This document shows, in pieces, positions 19,287-28,772 of a DNA stretch of 64,000 nucleotides. Every line of letters starts with the position of its first letter. Positions within the stretch are counted from its first letter, which is position 1. The notes beneath the pieces are model-generated. The model was not told the origin of the DNA and did not search any database. It saw only the letters and a program-made list of their open reading frames with translations. This DNA is from Pseudogulbenkiania subflava DSM 22618 (GTDB lineage Bacteria; Pseudomonadota; Gammaproteobacteria; Burkholderiales; Chromobacteriaceae), in the NCBI RefSeq assembly GCF_900177275.1, contig NZ_FXAG01000011.1, positions 62,001 through 126,000 of the forward strand, read 5' to 3'. A program made the translations under genes and the position numbers.

Positions 19287-19315
19287 GTAAAACAAAGCCG
19301 GCACGAAGGCCGGCT
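19287..19315 (-). terminator. Terminator of gbcB
   Basis: On the minus strand AGCCGGC-CTTCGT-GCCGGCT is followed by TTGTTTT, eleven bases after the gbcB stop. Confidence 0.85.
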
Positions 19316-19326
19316 ATGATGATCAG

Positions 19327-20430
19327 TTAACGATCGAGCACGAGAGGTGTCAGCGGGATGCTGCAGCACGGCAGTATCCAGCCTTGGTCGATCTCGCGCT
19401 GGCGGATGCCGCCGCCGTGCTTCATGTCGACCTTGCCTTCCAGCAGCTTGGTCTTGCAGGTACCGCACACCCCTTGCGAGCACGAGGACGGCAAGCGCAA
19501 TCCCTGTTGCTGCGCGGCGGCCAGTACGGTCTGTCCCGGTGCGGTGGTAATGACGTCGCCGAGCTTGGCGAAACGGACTTCGAAACCGCCCTCGCACTCC
19601 GCCGTCTCGGCCTGACACCCGGCCTCCTCCACGACGGGAGACGCCGCCAGTTCGGCGAAATTGAAACTTTCCTCGTGATACAGCGCCATGTCGTAGCCGG
19701 CGTCGGTCAGCAGTTTGCGCACGGCGGACATGTACGGCGCCGGGCCACAGCAGTAGACCGCACGCTGGCGGAAATCGGGTACCAGCCGCTCCAATGCAGC
19801 CAGATCGAGGAAGCCTTCCAGGCCATGCCACTCCGGCTCGGGGTGGCGGCTTTGCACAATGGCCGCCTGACGGAAGCCGGGGCGCATGCGTGCGATCTGC
19901 ACCAGTTCATGGCGGAAGATCAGGTCGGCCGGGGTACGCGCGCTGTGCACGAAGGCGATGTCGAGCTGCGGGCCGAGGTCGGCGAGCGCTCGGCTCATCG
20001 ACATCAGCGGGGTGATGCCGCTGCCCGCCGACAGGAACAAGTAAGGCCGGACTGGGGCGGAGGCGTAGCTGAATTCGCCGGAGGGCCCCAGCACGCTGAC
20101 GTGCTGCCCCGGCTTCATGTTGTCGTGCAGCCAGTTGGAGACCTGACCGCCCGGCACGCGCTTGACGGTGATGGTGACGGTGTCGGGCCGCGTCGGCGTC
20201 GACGACAGGGTGTAGCAGCGGTTGACGGTTTCGCCGTCGATCTCCAGTTCCAGCGTGATGAACTGGCCCGGCAGATAGGCGAAGCGGCGCGCCGGCACGG
20301 CACGGAAAGTGAAGGTGCGCACGTCGTGGGTTTCGTCGTGCACGGCCACGCATTCGAGCGTGTCGTCCACCCCGGGCTGCCAGTACGGTGCCGGTTCGGT
20401 GAAGATGGCGGAGTGGATGGGTGCATTCAT
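19327..20430 (-). CDS. gbcB: Glycine betaine monooxygenase reductase subunit GbcB
   Basis: A 367-aa NAD(P)H reductase. Residues 20-120 form the FAD domain (NRCYTLSSTP is the flavin-binding motif), residues 125-235 the NAD-binding domain (LSAGSGITPLMSM, YCCGPAPYM), and the C-terminus a plant-type [2Fe-2S] ferredoxin with CSQGVCGTC and a fourth Cys in LPCCS. It passes electrons from NAD(P)H to the Rieske oxygenase GbcA, which removes one methyl from glycine betaine to give dimethylglycine and formaldehyde. It follows gbcA on the minus strand after 146 bp, which include a terminator and a repeat fragment, so it may have its own promoter. Confidence 0.94.
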   Translation of the reverse strand: MNAPIHSAIFTEPAPYWQPGVDDTLECVAVHDETHDVRTFTFRAVPARRFAYLPGQFITLELEIDGETVNRCYTLSSTPTRPDTVTITVKRVPGGQVSNWLHDNMKPGQHVSVLGPSGEFSYASAPVRPYLFLSAGSGITPLMSMSRALADLGPQLDIAFVHSARTPADLIFRHELVQIARMRPGFRQAAIVQSRHPEPEWHGLEGFLDLAALERLVPDFRQRAVYCCGPAPYMSAVRKLLTDAGYDMALYHEESFNFAELAASPVVEEAGCQAETAECEGGFEVRFAKLGDVITTAPGQTVLAAAQQQGLRLPSSCSQGVCGTCKTKLLEGKVDMKHGGGIRQREIDQGWILPCCSIPLTPLVLDR

Positions 20431-20504
20431 GATCGTGCCCTACCTGTGTAAGCCTGCGTCACGTCTTGCCGCCTGACCCGGCTTGGAAGCGCCTCCCGCC
20501 CAGC

Positions 20505-20532
20505 CCGCTCGCGACAGATGGTAAACAGGTTC
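20505..20532. repeat. Fragment of the 144-bp repeat (third copy, partial)
   Basis: These 28 bases match the end of the repeat at 56050-56193 at 25 of 28 positions (CCGCTCGCGACAGA then GT.AACAGGTTC). They lie in the gbcA-gbcB spacer. The rest of the element is missing. Confidence 0.6.
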
Positions 20533-20541
20533 GAAAACGTT

Positions 20542-20569
20542 AAAAACGGGCCGGCGGCGCCGGCCCGTG
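20542..20569 (-). terminator. Terminator of gbcA
   Basis: On the minus strand CACGGGCCGG pairs with CCGGCCCGT(T) and is followed by a T-tract, just after the gbcA stop. Confidence 0.85.
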
Positions 20570-20576
20570 GACGGAT

Positions 20577-21836
20577 TTACTCCAGCCCGGCGCTCAAGCG
20601 GTTGATGTACCACTCGGAGAACTTCTCCACCAGCGTCTCGGTGTACGGCGAGTACGGGCCGGGCTGGTAGGCCGAGCTCTTGGCGCCTTGATGGGACTCT
20701 TCCACCAGGCGGCGGTCCTGGTCGTTGGTGGCGTTCCACACCGCGGTGAGGTTCTTGACGTCGTAATCGACGCCTTCCACGGCATCCTTGTGCACCAGCC
20801 ACTTGGTACGCACCAGCGTGGTGTCCGCCGTCAGCGGAATCACGCTGAAGGTGACGATGTGATCGGCCATGAAGTGGTGCCAAGAGTTGGGCTGGGTCCA
20901 GAACGACAGGCCACCGATCGAGGCGTCCTTGAAGTCGGCCAGGAGTTTCTTGCACGCGGCCTTGGTGTCCAGCGTCTGCGACTGGCCGGCGCGGTCGAGC
21001 GGCATGCGCATGGTGCGGAAGCCGGTAACGTCGCTGAGGCGTTCGACTTCGGTCGAGGGCAGGCCACAGGACTCCCAGTGCTGGTGGCGGTCAGCGACCA
21101 TCTCGTCATACTGACGGAGCCCCTCGGCGGTTTCGGCCTTGGGCGCGAAGCCGTAGCTGTAGGCGAACAGCGACACGGTCAGTTCGGGATGGTTGCTAGT
21201 GCAGTGGTAGCATTCGCGGTTGTTTTCCAGCGTCAGCTTCCAGTTGCCTTGTTCGATGATGTCGACCTGCTCCGCCACCTTGCAATCGTCGATCTTGTGC
21301 GGGGCGATGTACGGGGTCATGGTCTCGGCCATGACGTCGAAGTCTTCCGGCGGATTATCAGCCAGGCAAATGAACAGCAGGCCGGCCATGTTGCGCAGGT
21401 GCACCGGCTTGAGGCTGTGGTGCGACAGATCGAAACCTTCGGCCATGTGGTCGGCGAAGATCAGCTTGCCGGTCAGGTCGTAGGTCCACTGGTGGTAGGG
21501 GCACACCAGGTTGCCAACGGTGCCCTTCTCTTCTGCGCACAGACGCGAGCCGCGGTGACGACAGACGTTGTGGAAGGCGCGGATTTCGTTGTCGTCGTCG
21601 CGCACGATCAGGATCGGCTGCGAGCCGATCTGCACGGTCATGTAGTCACCCGCCTCCGGCACGTCGATCGACACGCCGACATAAATCCAGTGCTTGCCGA
21701 AGATGTGCTCCATGTCGGCGTCGAATACGGCCGGCGAGGTGTAGAACGGGGCTTCCAGGCTGTAGCCCGGCACACGGCGGGCCACCAGTTCGCGCAAGTT
21801 CAGGCTCGGATGAAACGCGATCGTGCTGCTGGTCAT
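20577..21836 (-). CDS. gbcA: Glycine betaine monooxygenase, Rieske oxygenase subunit GbcA
   Basis: A 419-aa Rieske non-heme iron oxygenase. The [2Fe-2S] ligands are in CRHRGSRLC and CPYHQWTY (residues about 90-115). The mononuclear iron site is in ENNRECYHCTSNHPEL near residue 200, where the His-x-x-x-x-His pair is partly replaced by the CYHC...H form seen in GbcA and stachydrine demethylases. It demethylates glycine betaine with electrons from GbcB. ATG 21836 has a TTGGAG site; the frame extends to 21983 but overlaps etfB and lacks a start. It lies 79 bp after etfB, beyond a hairpin that may separate transcripts. Confidence 0.95.
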   Translation of the reverse strand: MTSSTIAFHPSLNLRELVARRVPGYSLEAPFYTSPAVFDADMEHIFGKHWIYVGVSIDVPEAGDYMTVQIGSQPILIVRDDDNEIRAFHNVCRHRGSRLCAEEKGTVGNLVCPYHQWTYDLTGKLIFADHMAEGFDLSHHSLKPVHLRNMAGLLFICLADNPPEDFDVMAETMTPYIAPHKIDDCKVAEQVDIIEQGNWKLTLENNRECYHCTSNHPELTVSLFAYSYGFAPKAETAEGLRQYDEMVADRHQHWESCGLPSTEVERLSDVTGFRTMRMPLDRAGQSQTLDTKAACKKLLADFKDASIGGLSFWTQPNSWHHFMADHIVTFSVIPLTADTTLVRTKWLVHKDAVEGVDYDVKNLTAVWNATNDQDRRLVEESHQGAKSSAYQPGPYSPYTETLVEKFSEWYINRLSAGLE

Positions 21837-21872
21837 GATGATAGTTCTCCAAAAACAACGCTGCTTCGGGTT

Positions 21873-21906
21873 ATAAAGCCGCCCCCCGGGTGGGGCGGGT
21901 GGCGGC
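21873..21906 (-). terminator. GC-rich hairpin after etfB, possible terminator
   Basis: On the minus strand CCGCCCC-ACCCGG-GGGGCGG is followed by CTTTATAA. The T-run is poor. It lies ten bases after the etfB stop and before gbcA. Confidence 0.5.
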
Positions 21907-21915
21907 AAGTTGTTG

Positions 21916-22689
21916 TCAGAAATCGACGAGCTGATGGTCGCGCAGGTAATCGAGCAGAACTTGTGCTTTTTCGACTGGATCACCTTGTTTTACGACCAGG
22001 CCAGTCGTTTTTCCGTCATCGGCAGCGATCGCCCCCAGCATGCGTTCATGCCCGCTGGCGCGGCTGGCGGCGACCAGCGGACGGGCACGACGGCCGCCCG
22101 GCTCATAGCGCCACTCGGCAGCCTTGGCGGCCACCGGCATCAGCCTGCGCACCTTGCCCGCTTCCTTGCGTGCATGGGAGTACGGCAGGGCCGGCGTGGC
22201 ACGCTCGTGCACCGTGACCACTACCGGCAGCGCGGCAGCGAGCGAGCGGCGTTGCCCCTTGGGCAGGAATTGCTCAATTTCGACCGAGCCGCCCTTGATC
22301 GCCACCGAGAGCGCATCGGGCAACAACGGGGCCTCGAGTTCTTCGGCCAACTGGTAGGGCAACAGCGCACTGCCCTGCCCGCCGCCGGCGCGGGTACCGC
22401 ACAGCACCAGCTCGGCGTCGGCGATCTGCGCCGCCAGAAGCGGGGCGATGTCGGCGTCTTCGGCGGTGGGCAGCACCGTGACACACGACGCGCCCTGAGC
22501 CAGATAGCCCGCCAGCGCCTCGTCCGCGGCGGCGCCGGCGTACAGCACGGTGAGCCGCTCGGATGATCCGGCGAGCTTGAGCCCCAGCGCCAGCGCGGCG
22601 CTGTCGGCGGGATGGGTACACGGGCGGCCGCTCACCGGGTGAATGGCCGGGGCCACCAGCACGGCCACTTTCAGCATGGGGGTGCTCAT
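21916..22689 (-). CDS. etfB: Electron transfer flavoprotein beta subunit of the dgc operon
   Basis: A 257-aa ETF beta-family protein (usual length about 250 aa) with the alpha/beta AMP-binding fold; ADAELVLCGTRAGGGQGSALLPYQLAEEL near the middle matches the ETF beta motif region, given here in shortened identity. Together with EtfA it accepts electrons from dimethylglycine dehydrogenase DgcAB and passes them to the respiratory chain. Its ATG (22689) overlaps the etfA stop as ATGA, so the two are translationally coupled. Divergent from housekeeping EtfB, as expected for the dgc-linked copy. Confidence 0.88.
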   Translation of the reverse strand: MSTPMLKVAVLVAPAIHPVSGRPCTHPADSAALALGLKLAGSSERLTVLYAGAAADEALAGYLAQGASCVTVLPTAEDADIAPLLAAQIADAELVLCGTRAGGGQGSALLPYQLAEELEAPLLPDALSVAIKGGSVEIEQFLPKGQRRSLAAALPVVVTVHERATPALPYSHARKEAGKVRRLMPVAAKAAEWRYEPGGRRARPLVAASRASGHERMLGAIAADDGKTTGLVVKQGDPVEKAQVLLDYLRDHQLVDF

Positions 22690-23813
22690 CGGGTGTTCTC
22701 CGTCACGGGTCTGGCCGAGCGTTCGGCGGCCAGCAGCTTGTTCAGTGCGGCGATCAGGGCCTGGCAGTCTTCCACCAGGGTCAGGTCGGCGCGTTTGACG
22801 ATGGGCGCCGAGGCGTCCAGGTTGACGGCGATGACATGCCGGCACTCCTTGATGCCCTGCAGGTGCTGCACCGCGCCGGAGATGCCGAACGCCAGATAGG
22901 CGCTGGCCTGCACCGTCTTGCCGGTGGCACCGACCTGCTTGTCGCGGGTGAAACGGCCGTCGTCCACCGCCACGCGCGAGGCGCCGACCGCCGCGCCCAT
23001 GGTTTCGGCCAACTGGCGCAGGCCGGCGGTATCCTGCACACCGTTGCCGGCGGAAACGATCAGGTCAGCTTCTTCCAGCGCGAGCTGCGAGGCCGGGCAG
23101 CTGCGGCTGCCCAGGTCGCGGATGCGTTCCTGCGCCACCGGCAGTTTGAGGTCGGGCATCGCCACGCCGGCGCCGCGGAACGGCAGCCTGGCGTCGGCCA
23201 CCTTGCGCGCCAACAGCAGCACAGGCGGAATGTCGCGCACGGCGAAGCGCCCGCCTGGCGCCAGCCGGCGCACTTCGTGTCCGGCCACCACCTCGATCAC
23301 GTCGCTGGCCATGGCCAGGCGCTGACGACAGGCAAAGCGCCGTCCCAGGTCGGCATCGGCGCCCCGGTCCGGGAAGCACACCTGCTGGGGCGCCTCCTGC
23401 TTCCACAGCTGGGCGAGCAGCGCGAGCTTGCGCTCCGGGGCATAGCCCGGGTCTTCCACGCACAGCACGCGGTCGGCACCAGCCAGCGCCGCGGCATCGC
23501 CCAGCGCCTCGGCCTGCGCACCGAACAGGACGACCAGCACTTCCGTGTCGGCCGAGGCCATGATGGCGGCGGCGGCCAGCGTTTCGCGGGCGGCTTCGTC
23601 GAGCGCACCGCGGTCGGTATGGATCACCACCAGCGAGCGCTTGGCGAAGGGGCCGGCGCTGCGCTGCGGTTTTTGCTGGCTGTGAGCGTGGCCGGCGAGC
23701 AGCGGTTCGCGGCTGCCGACGCTCTCGCCCAGCACGATGCGCTTGAGTCCGGACGGCCCGATCACATAGGGCCGGCGCGGGTCGATGCGCGGAATGGGTC
23801 GATCGTTGTACAT
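22686..23813 (-). CDS. etfA: Electron transfer flavoprotein alpha subunit of the dgc operon
   Basis: A 375-aa ETF alpha-family protein, longer than housekeeping EtfA (about 310 aa) because of an N-terminal extension of about 55 residues. The C-terminal FAD domain shows VSAGNGVQDTAGLRQLAETMGAAVGASR-type sequence, then VGATGKTVQASAYLAFGISGAVQHLQG, the FAD-binding block. Forms a heterodimer with EtfB. It lies 155 bp downstream of dgcB. The Pseudomonas dgc operon has the same pair in the same order. Confidence 0.9.
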   Translation of the reverse strand: MYNDRPIPRIDPRRPYVIGPSGLKRIVLGESVGSREPLLAGHAHSQQKPQRSAGPFAKRSLVVIHTDRGALDEAARETLAAAAIMASADTEVLVVLFGAQAEALGDAAALAGADRVLCVEDPGYAPERKLALLAQLWKQEAPQQVCFPDRGADADLGRRFACRQRLAMASDVIEVVAGHEVRRLAPGGRFAVRDIPPVLLLARKVADARLPFRGAGVAMPDLKLPVAQERIRDLGSRSCPASQLALEEADLIVSAGNGVQDTAGLRQLAETMGAAVGASRVAVDDGRFTRDKQVGATGKTVQASAYLAFGISGAVQHLQGIKECRHVIAVNLDASAPIVKRADLTLVEDCQALIAALNKLLAAERSARPVTENTR

Positions 23814-23968
23814 GTTTTAATCTCCCGGAAATCGTTTTAGCACTTGGCGAGCGGCTTCAGGGCAAGGCGCCCGGCGCACAGGAACCGGAGTGCACATGGA
23901 GTGCATGAGGATTCCGAGCACCGCACAACGCCGCCATGAAGCTCGCGCAGCCAGGGATAAAGCGATTT

Positions 23969-25870
23969 CTAAACGGCCAGCCGTGCGGCCACTAGTTCAG
24001 CCAACTCAACCACTTCCGGTCGCGGCCCCACCACGCCTTCCAGCATCGCGGTGCAGTTGGGGCAGGCTACCGCCACTTGTTCGGCACCGGTGGCGCGAAT
24101 GTCGTCCATGCGCATGTCAGGGATGCGACGCTCGCCCGGAATGTCGGTGAACGACGCCCCGCCGCCCCAGCCGCAGCAGCGGCCCTTGCGCCCGGAACGC
24201 TCCATCTCCACCACCTTGATGCCGATGCCCTTGAACACGCGGCGCGGCGCATCGGTCTCGCCGTTGTAGCGGCCGAGGTAGCACGGGTCGTGGTAAGTGG
24301 TGGCCGGCAGCGGCGCCGCGTCGGCCTTGAGCGGTACGGCACCGCGTTCCAGCAGATCGGCCAGTACCTGGCTGTGATGCTCCACGTCGTAGCGCCCACC
24401 CAGCACCGGATACTCGTTCTTCAGGCAATGGAACAGGTGCGGGTCGGGGGTGACGATGCGGTTGAAGCGATAGCGCCCCAGTGTGTCCATCATCTTGCCG
24501 GCGAGCTGCTGGAAGGTCGCCTCGTCACCGAGACGGCGCGCCAGATCACCGCAATCGGGTTCCACCTCGCCCAGCACCGCCACTTTCAGGCCGGCGGCCT
24601 TGAGCACCTTGACCAGGGCACGCAGCGCGCGCTGATAGCGCATATCGAAAGCGCCCTCGCCCGCCATCAGCAGCCAGTCGGTATGCTCGCCCGGCAGCAG
24701 CACCGGCACGTTGAGGTCGATCGCCCAGTGGTAGCGCGCGGCCAGCGGGTAGCCACCGACGGTATCGGTATCGCGCAGGTTGGCCAGCGCCTCGCGGCCC
24801 TTGCCCGGCACCTCGCCACGCGTCAGCGTGACGTGACGGCGCAGGCTGACCACGGTGTCGACATGCTCGATCAGCATCGGGCATTCCTCGACGCAGGCGC
24901 GGCAGGTGGTGCACGACCACAGCGTTTCCGGATCGAGCAGGCCGCCGACGATGGGCTGGTGCGGATCACCCTGGCGCACCTTGCCTGCCTGGCCCGGGTG
25001 CGGGTTACCGGCGTAGGCCGGACCGCTGCCGGCGGCCATGCCGGTGACCATGTCCTGGATCAGCTTCTTCGGGTTGAGCGGCTGGCCGGCGGCGTAGGCC
25101 GGACAGGCGGCTTCGCACTTGCCGCACTGCACGCAGGCGTCGAAGGACAACAGACGGTTCCAGGCGAAGTCGGACGGCTTCTCGACACCGTAATCCTTGG
25201 CGGCGAGGTCGAGCGGTTTCAGGTCGGTAGAGCGCTTGTCACCGCTGAAGCGGTCCTGACGCGGGTGGAAGGCCAAGTGCAGCAGACCGGCCACAGCGTG
25301 CTTCATCGGCCCGCCGAGGCCGATGCCGAGCGCCAGTTCCGCCCCGCCCAAGGCCAGGCCCGCCAGCGCCAGCAAGGCCAGACCTTGCGCGGCAGTGCCG
25401 AAAGCGTCACCGCTCAGCGCCAGCAGAGCGGCCAGCGCACCGCCGATGGAGAACAGCAGCAGGCTCTTGGGCAGGCGGTTCCACGCCCCCTTGGAGAGCC
25501 GGGCCGGCGGCGCCTTGCGGCGGGCACGCACCAACATCGCGCCGGCCAGCATCAAGAGCGCGGCCAGCAGCATCAACGCATCGAGCGCCGGCAGGTACAG
25601 CATCAGACCGTAGTTAAGCGCAGCCAGCGCCAGCACCGCCACCGCCCCGCCGGCCACGGCCACGTGGGCCTTGGCGATGAAGGGATCGCGCGCCACCACG
25701 TGGTGCAGATCGACAAAATAACGCTTGGGGATGGTGATGAGCCTGCCCAGCGCCACGGGGGCGGCGCGCCCCTGCCGCCACAGCGCGGCCCGGCGCACGA
25801 GCCCCAGCGACAGCAGCGCCGCGCCCAGCCAGAACAGGCCGGTGAGTGCATAAGCCAGGGTGAATGTCAT
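23969..25870 (-). CDS. dgcB: Dimethylglycine catabolism protein DgcB, membrane iron-sulfur oxidoreductase
   Basis: A 633-aa protein. The first 200 residues contain about five membrane helices. The middle has two ferredoxin-type 4Fe-4S clusters, CVQCGKCEAACP and CTTCRACVEECP. The last 200 residues have two CCG-type cysteine-rich domains (DPCYLGRYN, GRCCGWGGG, ACPNC), like heterodisulfide reductase D or GlpC. It partners DgcA and passes electrons to EtfAB or the quinone pool. One base separates its ATG from the dgcA stop. Family known from the Pseudomonas dimethylglycine operon. Confidence 0.93.
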   Translation of the reverse strand: MTFTLAYALTGLFWLGAALLSLGLVRRAALWRQGRAAPVALGRLITIPKRYFVDLHHVVARDPFIAKAHVAVAGGAVAVLALAALNYGLMLYLPALDALMLLAALLMLAGAMLVRARRKAPPARLSKGAWNRLPKSLLLFSIGGALAALLALSGDAFGTAAQGLALLALAGLALGGAELALGIGLGGPMKHAVAGLLHLAFHPRQDRFSGDKRSTDLKPLDLAAKDYGVEKPSDFAWNRLLSFDACVQCGKCEAACPAYAAGQPLNPKKLIQDMVTGMAAGSGPAYAGNPHPGQAGKVRQGDPHQPIVGGLLDPETLWSCTTCRACVEECPMLIEHVDTVVSLRRHVTLTRGEVPGKGREALANLRDTDTVGGYPLAARYHWAIDLNVPVLLPGEHTDWLLMAGEGAFDMRYQRALRALVKVLKAAGLKVAVLGEVEPDCGDLARRLGDEATFQQLAGKMMDTLGRYRFNRIVTPDPHLFHCLKNEYPVLGGRYDVEHHSQVLADLLERGAVPLKADAAPLPATTYHDPCYLGRYNGETDAPRRVFKGIGIKVVEMERSGRKGRCCGWGGGASFTDIPGERRIPDMRMDDIRATGAEQVAVACPNCTAMLEGVVGPRPEVVELAELVAARLAV

Positions 25871-25871
25871 G

Positions 25872-27932
25872 TCAGAAGTCCTTCACCAGACGCAGTGCGT
25901 CGTAGATCGCACCGTGAATGTTGTGCATGGAGATGCAGTCGCCAACGCGGAACAGCAGGAACTCGTCGCCACTCAGCGGTTCGGACAGGCACGGCTGCGG
26001 CTGCGAAGCGAACAGCGTGTGCACGTCGGTAACGCCCAGGTTCTTCGAGCGTTCCTTGAGCGACCAGTACAGCGTGTCGTTCGGCAGGATGCCGTTCTCG
26101 ATCACCACCTGGTCGACCGCACGCTCTTCCAGCGCCTCGGTGTACTCGTTGCGCAGCACCGCGATCAGCTTGTCCCCTTCCTGGTAGACCTTGTCCATCC
26201 AGTAGTTCGGGGTCGGGATCATGCCCTGCGCGTAGAGACGGCGATAGAAGATCGGGAAGGTGGTGCCGCCGGTGTCGTCACCCACTTTCACGTCCGGGGT
26301 GACGATCTCGACCTGGCTGCCACGGCTCGCCAGGAAGTCGGCCACGCCGAAACCGGCATGGCTGCTGACAGCGTCGTACACCAGCACATTCTTCTTCGGC
26401 TCGACCTTGCCGGACAGGATGTCCCAGCCGGTCACGGCCAGGCCCTCGGCCACACCCCAAGCCGGCACCATGCCGCTGTTGGGCACGCCACCGGTGGCGA
26501 GCACCACGATGTCCGGCTGCTCGGCCAGGATCATGGCTTCGTCGGCGGCGGTGCCGAGACGACGGTCCACGCCCAGACGCTGGGTTTCCATGTCGAGCCA
26601 GCGCACGATGCCCGCCATCTGTTCGCGCTGCGGCGCCTTGGCGGCGAGCACGATCTGACCGCCGACCACGTCGTTCTTCTCGAACAGCACCACGTCGTGG
26701 CCGCGCTCCTTGGCTACGCGGGCGGCTTCCAGACCGGCCGGGCCGGCACCGACCACCACCACCTTGCGCTTATGCTTGGCCTTTTCGATGGTATGCGGCA
26801 TGGTCGCTTCGCGGCTGGTGGCGGCGTTCTGGATACAGAGCACGTCCTGGCCGAAGTACTGGCGATCGATACAGTAGTTGGCGCCGACGCACTGGCGGAT
26901 CTGGTCTTCCTTGCCGTCGCGAATCTTGATCACCAAGTGCGGGTCGGCGATGTGGGCTCGCGTCATGCCGACCATGTCGACCATGCCGGAGGACAGGATG
27001 CGCTCGGCCTGGTTCGGGTCGCGGATGCTCTGGGCGTGCATCACCGGCACTTTGGATACCGACTTGATGCCGGCGGCCAGATGCACGAACGGTTCCGGCG
27101 GCAGCGCCATCGGCGGCATGCAGTTGGCCAGCGTGTTATGAGTGTCGCCACCGGAGCCGACCACCGACAGGTAGTCGATCAGGCCGGTTTCCGACATCGC
27201 CTGGGCGATGTCCTTGAGCATGTCGTGGGTCAGGCCATCTTCATGGAATTCGTCGCCGCACATGCGCAGGCCGACGCAGAAGTCGGCGCCGACTTCCTCG
27301 CGGATCGCCTGGAACACCTCAATGCCGAAGCGCATGCGGTTTTCCAGCGAACCGCCGTAGGCGTCGCTACGGAAGTTGGTACGCGGGCTCCAAAACTGGT
27401 CGATCAGGTGCTGGTGCGCAGCCGACACTTCCATGCCGTCGAGGCCCGAGGCCTTGATGCGGCGTGCAGCCTGCTTGAAGTCACCGATGATGCGCTTGAT
27501 CTCGTGCGGCTCGATGATCTTGGCGTTACCACGGTGCACCGGCTCGCGGATGCCGGACGGGCTCACCAGGTGCGGCCAGTGCTCGCCGTAGTAGCTCGAG
27601 CGGCGGCCCATGTGGGTGGCCTGGATCATGATCTTGGCGCCGTGGCGGTGCATGGCTTCGGCCAAGCGCGCCAGCGGGTCGATGATCTTGTCGGTGGACA
27701 GGTTGACCGACTTCCACCAACTTTGCGGGCTGTCGATCGAAACCGGGCTCGAACCGCCACAGATGGCGAGCCCGAGGCCGCCCTTGGCCTTTTCCTCGTA
27801 GTAGCGGATGTAGCGTTCGCCGGGCAGACCGCCGGGCTCGGCGTACACCTCGGCGTGCGCGGTGCTGACGATGCGGTTGCGCAGCGTCAGTTTGTTCAGC
27901 GTGATCGGCGAAAACAGGTGCGGATAGCGCAT
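25872..27932 (-). CDS. dgcA: Dimethylglycine dehydrogenase subunit DgcA
   Basis: A 686-aa flavoenzyme of the trimethylamine dehydrogenase/2,4-dienoyl-CoA reductase family. Residues 1-370 are an FMN TIM barrel ([25 protein letters not shown]). A Cys-containing region around [22 protein letters not shown] matches the 4Fe-4S site of the family. Residues 390 onward are a pyridine-nucleotide-disulfide oxidoreductase-like domain with [21 protein letters not shown]. It oxidises dimethylglycine to sarcosine and formaldehyde with DgcB. It lies nine bases after the V4R-like gene in the predicted GbdR-controlled operon. Confidence 0.94.
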   Translation of the reverse strand: MRYPHLFSPITLNKLTLRNRIVSTAHAEVYAEPGGLPGERYIRYYEEKAKGGLGLAICGGSSPVSIDSPQSWWKSVNLSTDKIIDPLARLAEAMHRHGAKIMIQATHMGRRSSYYGEHWPHLVSPSGIREPVHRGNAKIIEPHEIKRIIGDFKQAARRIKASGLDGMEVSAAHQHLIDQFWSPRTNFRSDAYGGSLENRMRFGIEVFQAIREEVGADFCVGLRMCGDEFHEDGLTHDMLKDIAQAMSETGLIDYLSVVGSGGDTHNTLANCMPPMALPPEPFVHLAAGIKSVSKVPVMHAQSIRDPNQAERILSSGMVDMVGMTRAHIADPHLVIKIRDGKEDQIRQCVGANYCIDRQYFGQDVLCIQNAATSREATMPHTIEKAKHKRKVVVVGAGPAGLEAARVAKERGHDVVLFEKNDVVGGQIVLAAKAPQREQMAGIVRWLDMETQRLGVDRRLGTAADEAMILAEQPDIVVLATGGVPNSGMVPAWGVAEGLAVTGWDILSGKVEPKKNVLVYDAVSSHAGFGVADFLASRGSQVEIVTPDVKVGDDTGGTTFPIFYRRLYAQGMIPTPNYWMDKVYQEGDKLIAVLRNEYTEALEERAVDQVVIENGILPNDTLYWSLKERSKNLGVTDVHTLFASQPQPCLSEPLSGDEFLLFRVGDCISMHNIHGAIYDALRLVKDF

Positions 27933-27941
27933 GATGCCCCC

Positions 27942-28475
27942 TTACTTCGGCTCGACGGTGAAAACGCAGTAGTCGGCGCCTTGGCCGGCGCACTGGGTTT
28001 CGGCACTGATGGTGTGGTAGTCGTAGCCCAGCTTCTCCCCCACCCAGTCCATCGCCCCGGCGAACCAGCCGGCGAACATGTAACAGGCCATGCCTTCGCT
28101 CTTGGGCGCACCGGCCATGCCCTGCGCCAGCACGAAGCAGGAATGGTCGAGGCGGATCTTGGCGTGGCCGGTGGCGGCGTCAGCCTCGATGAAGGAGAAC
28201 AGGCCCCAGCCGCGCTGCGACAGGCGATTGAGGTAATGCTCGAACACGGCCATGCCTTCCAGGCCGTGGGTGCGCGCTTCGCTGTCGCACCAGAAGTAGG
28301 CGGAGCGGTAGCCGGCGTCGTACAGCGCCTCGGAATAAGTACCCTTGCCCAGCGCCGCCTCAACAGCCATGTGGTTGTTGACGAAGAAGTGGCGCGGCAC
28401 ATACAGCATCGGCAGGCCGTTGGTGGTCCACACACCGGAATCCGGATCTACATCGATGGGAACGAGTGGTTGCAT
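27942..28475 (-). CDS. V4R/DUF5943-like protein, first gene of the dgc operon
   Basis: A 177-aa soluble protein with the ending CAGQGADYCVFTVEPK, which is the conserved C-terminal pattern of V4R-type (4-vinyl reductase-like) small-molecule domains; GLEGMAVFEHYLNRLSQRGWG lies in the middle. The homologous gene sits in the same place, before dgcA, in Pseudomonas (the PA5397 type) and has no proven function. A role as ligand sensor or carrier for dimethylglycine metabolism is inference. I use ATG 28475, which has GGAG eight bases upstream; a GTG at 28490 is the longer alternative. Confidence 0.8.
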   Translation of the reverse strand: MQPLVPIDVDPDSGVWTTNGLPMLYVPRHFFVNNHMAVEAALGKGTYSEALYDAGYRSAYFWCDSEARTHGLEGMAVFEHYLNRLSQRGWGLFSFIEADAATGHAKIRLDHSCFVLAQGMAGAPKSEGMACYMFAGWFAGAMDWVGEKLGYDYHTISAETQCAGQGADYCVFTVEPK

Positions 28476-28533
28476 CAGAATCTCCTGCACGTTGTCGTGG
28501 CACGGCGCACAGGGGGCACGCCGTCAGTCAGGA

Positions 28534-28600
28534 GAAATGGTGCACGAGGCGGTTTCGGCCAACGTCGGCAGTGGCGACCGGTTTTTGCCGCATACCGACA
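28534..28600. repeat. 67-bp upstream element, copy A (dgc promoter)
   Basis: This stretch is 63/67 identical to 40671-40737 upstream of the dipeptidase gene, with no gaps. It starts GAAATGGTGCACGAGGCGG and ends with the TGCCG-N5-CGACA palindrome. Both copies lie upstream of a betaine-pathway gene on the same strand. Confidence 0.85.
28586..28600. promoter_or_regulatory. Candidate GbdR operator upstream of the dgc operon
   Basis: TGCCGCATACCGACA, an imperfect palindrome (TGCCG-N5-CGACA), lies 111-125 bp upstream of the first dgc ATG. The same motif is found at two other betaine-pathway promoters. Assignment to GbdR is inference from shared pathway context. Confidence 0.65.
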
Positions 28601-28772
28601 CGGGGTGGCGTAAAGAGACTACTGAGGAAGGGGTGCAGCAGGCTTGGGAGGATGGGGAAGCGCTAGGGCTTGGCTATGGCAAGGAGCGTTGTTGCAGAAC
28701 TCCGCTCCGCCTCTGGGCACTGGAATCCTGTAGGCTTGCAGCGTGAGTTAAGCCGCCTTCCGTCTGCTGCTT

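Noticed and set aside
28534-28600. Sigma-54 promoter (-24/-12) within the 67-bp element
   Set aside because: GG and GC spacing does not match TGGCAC-N5-TTGC on either strand, so I do not call it.
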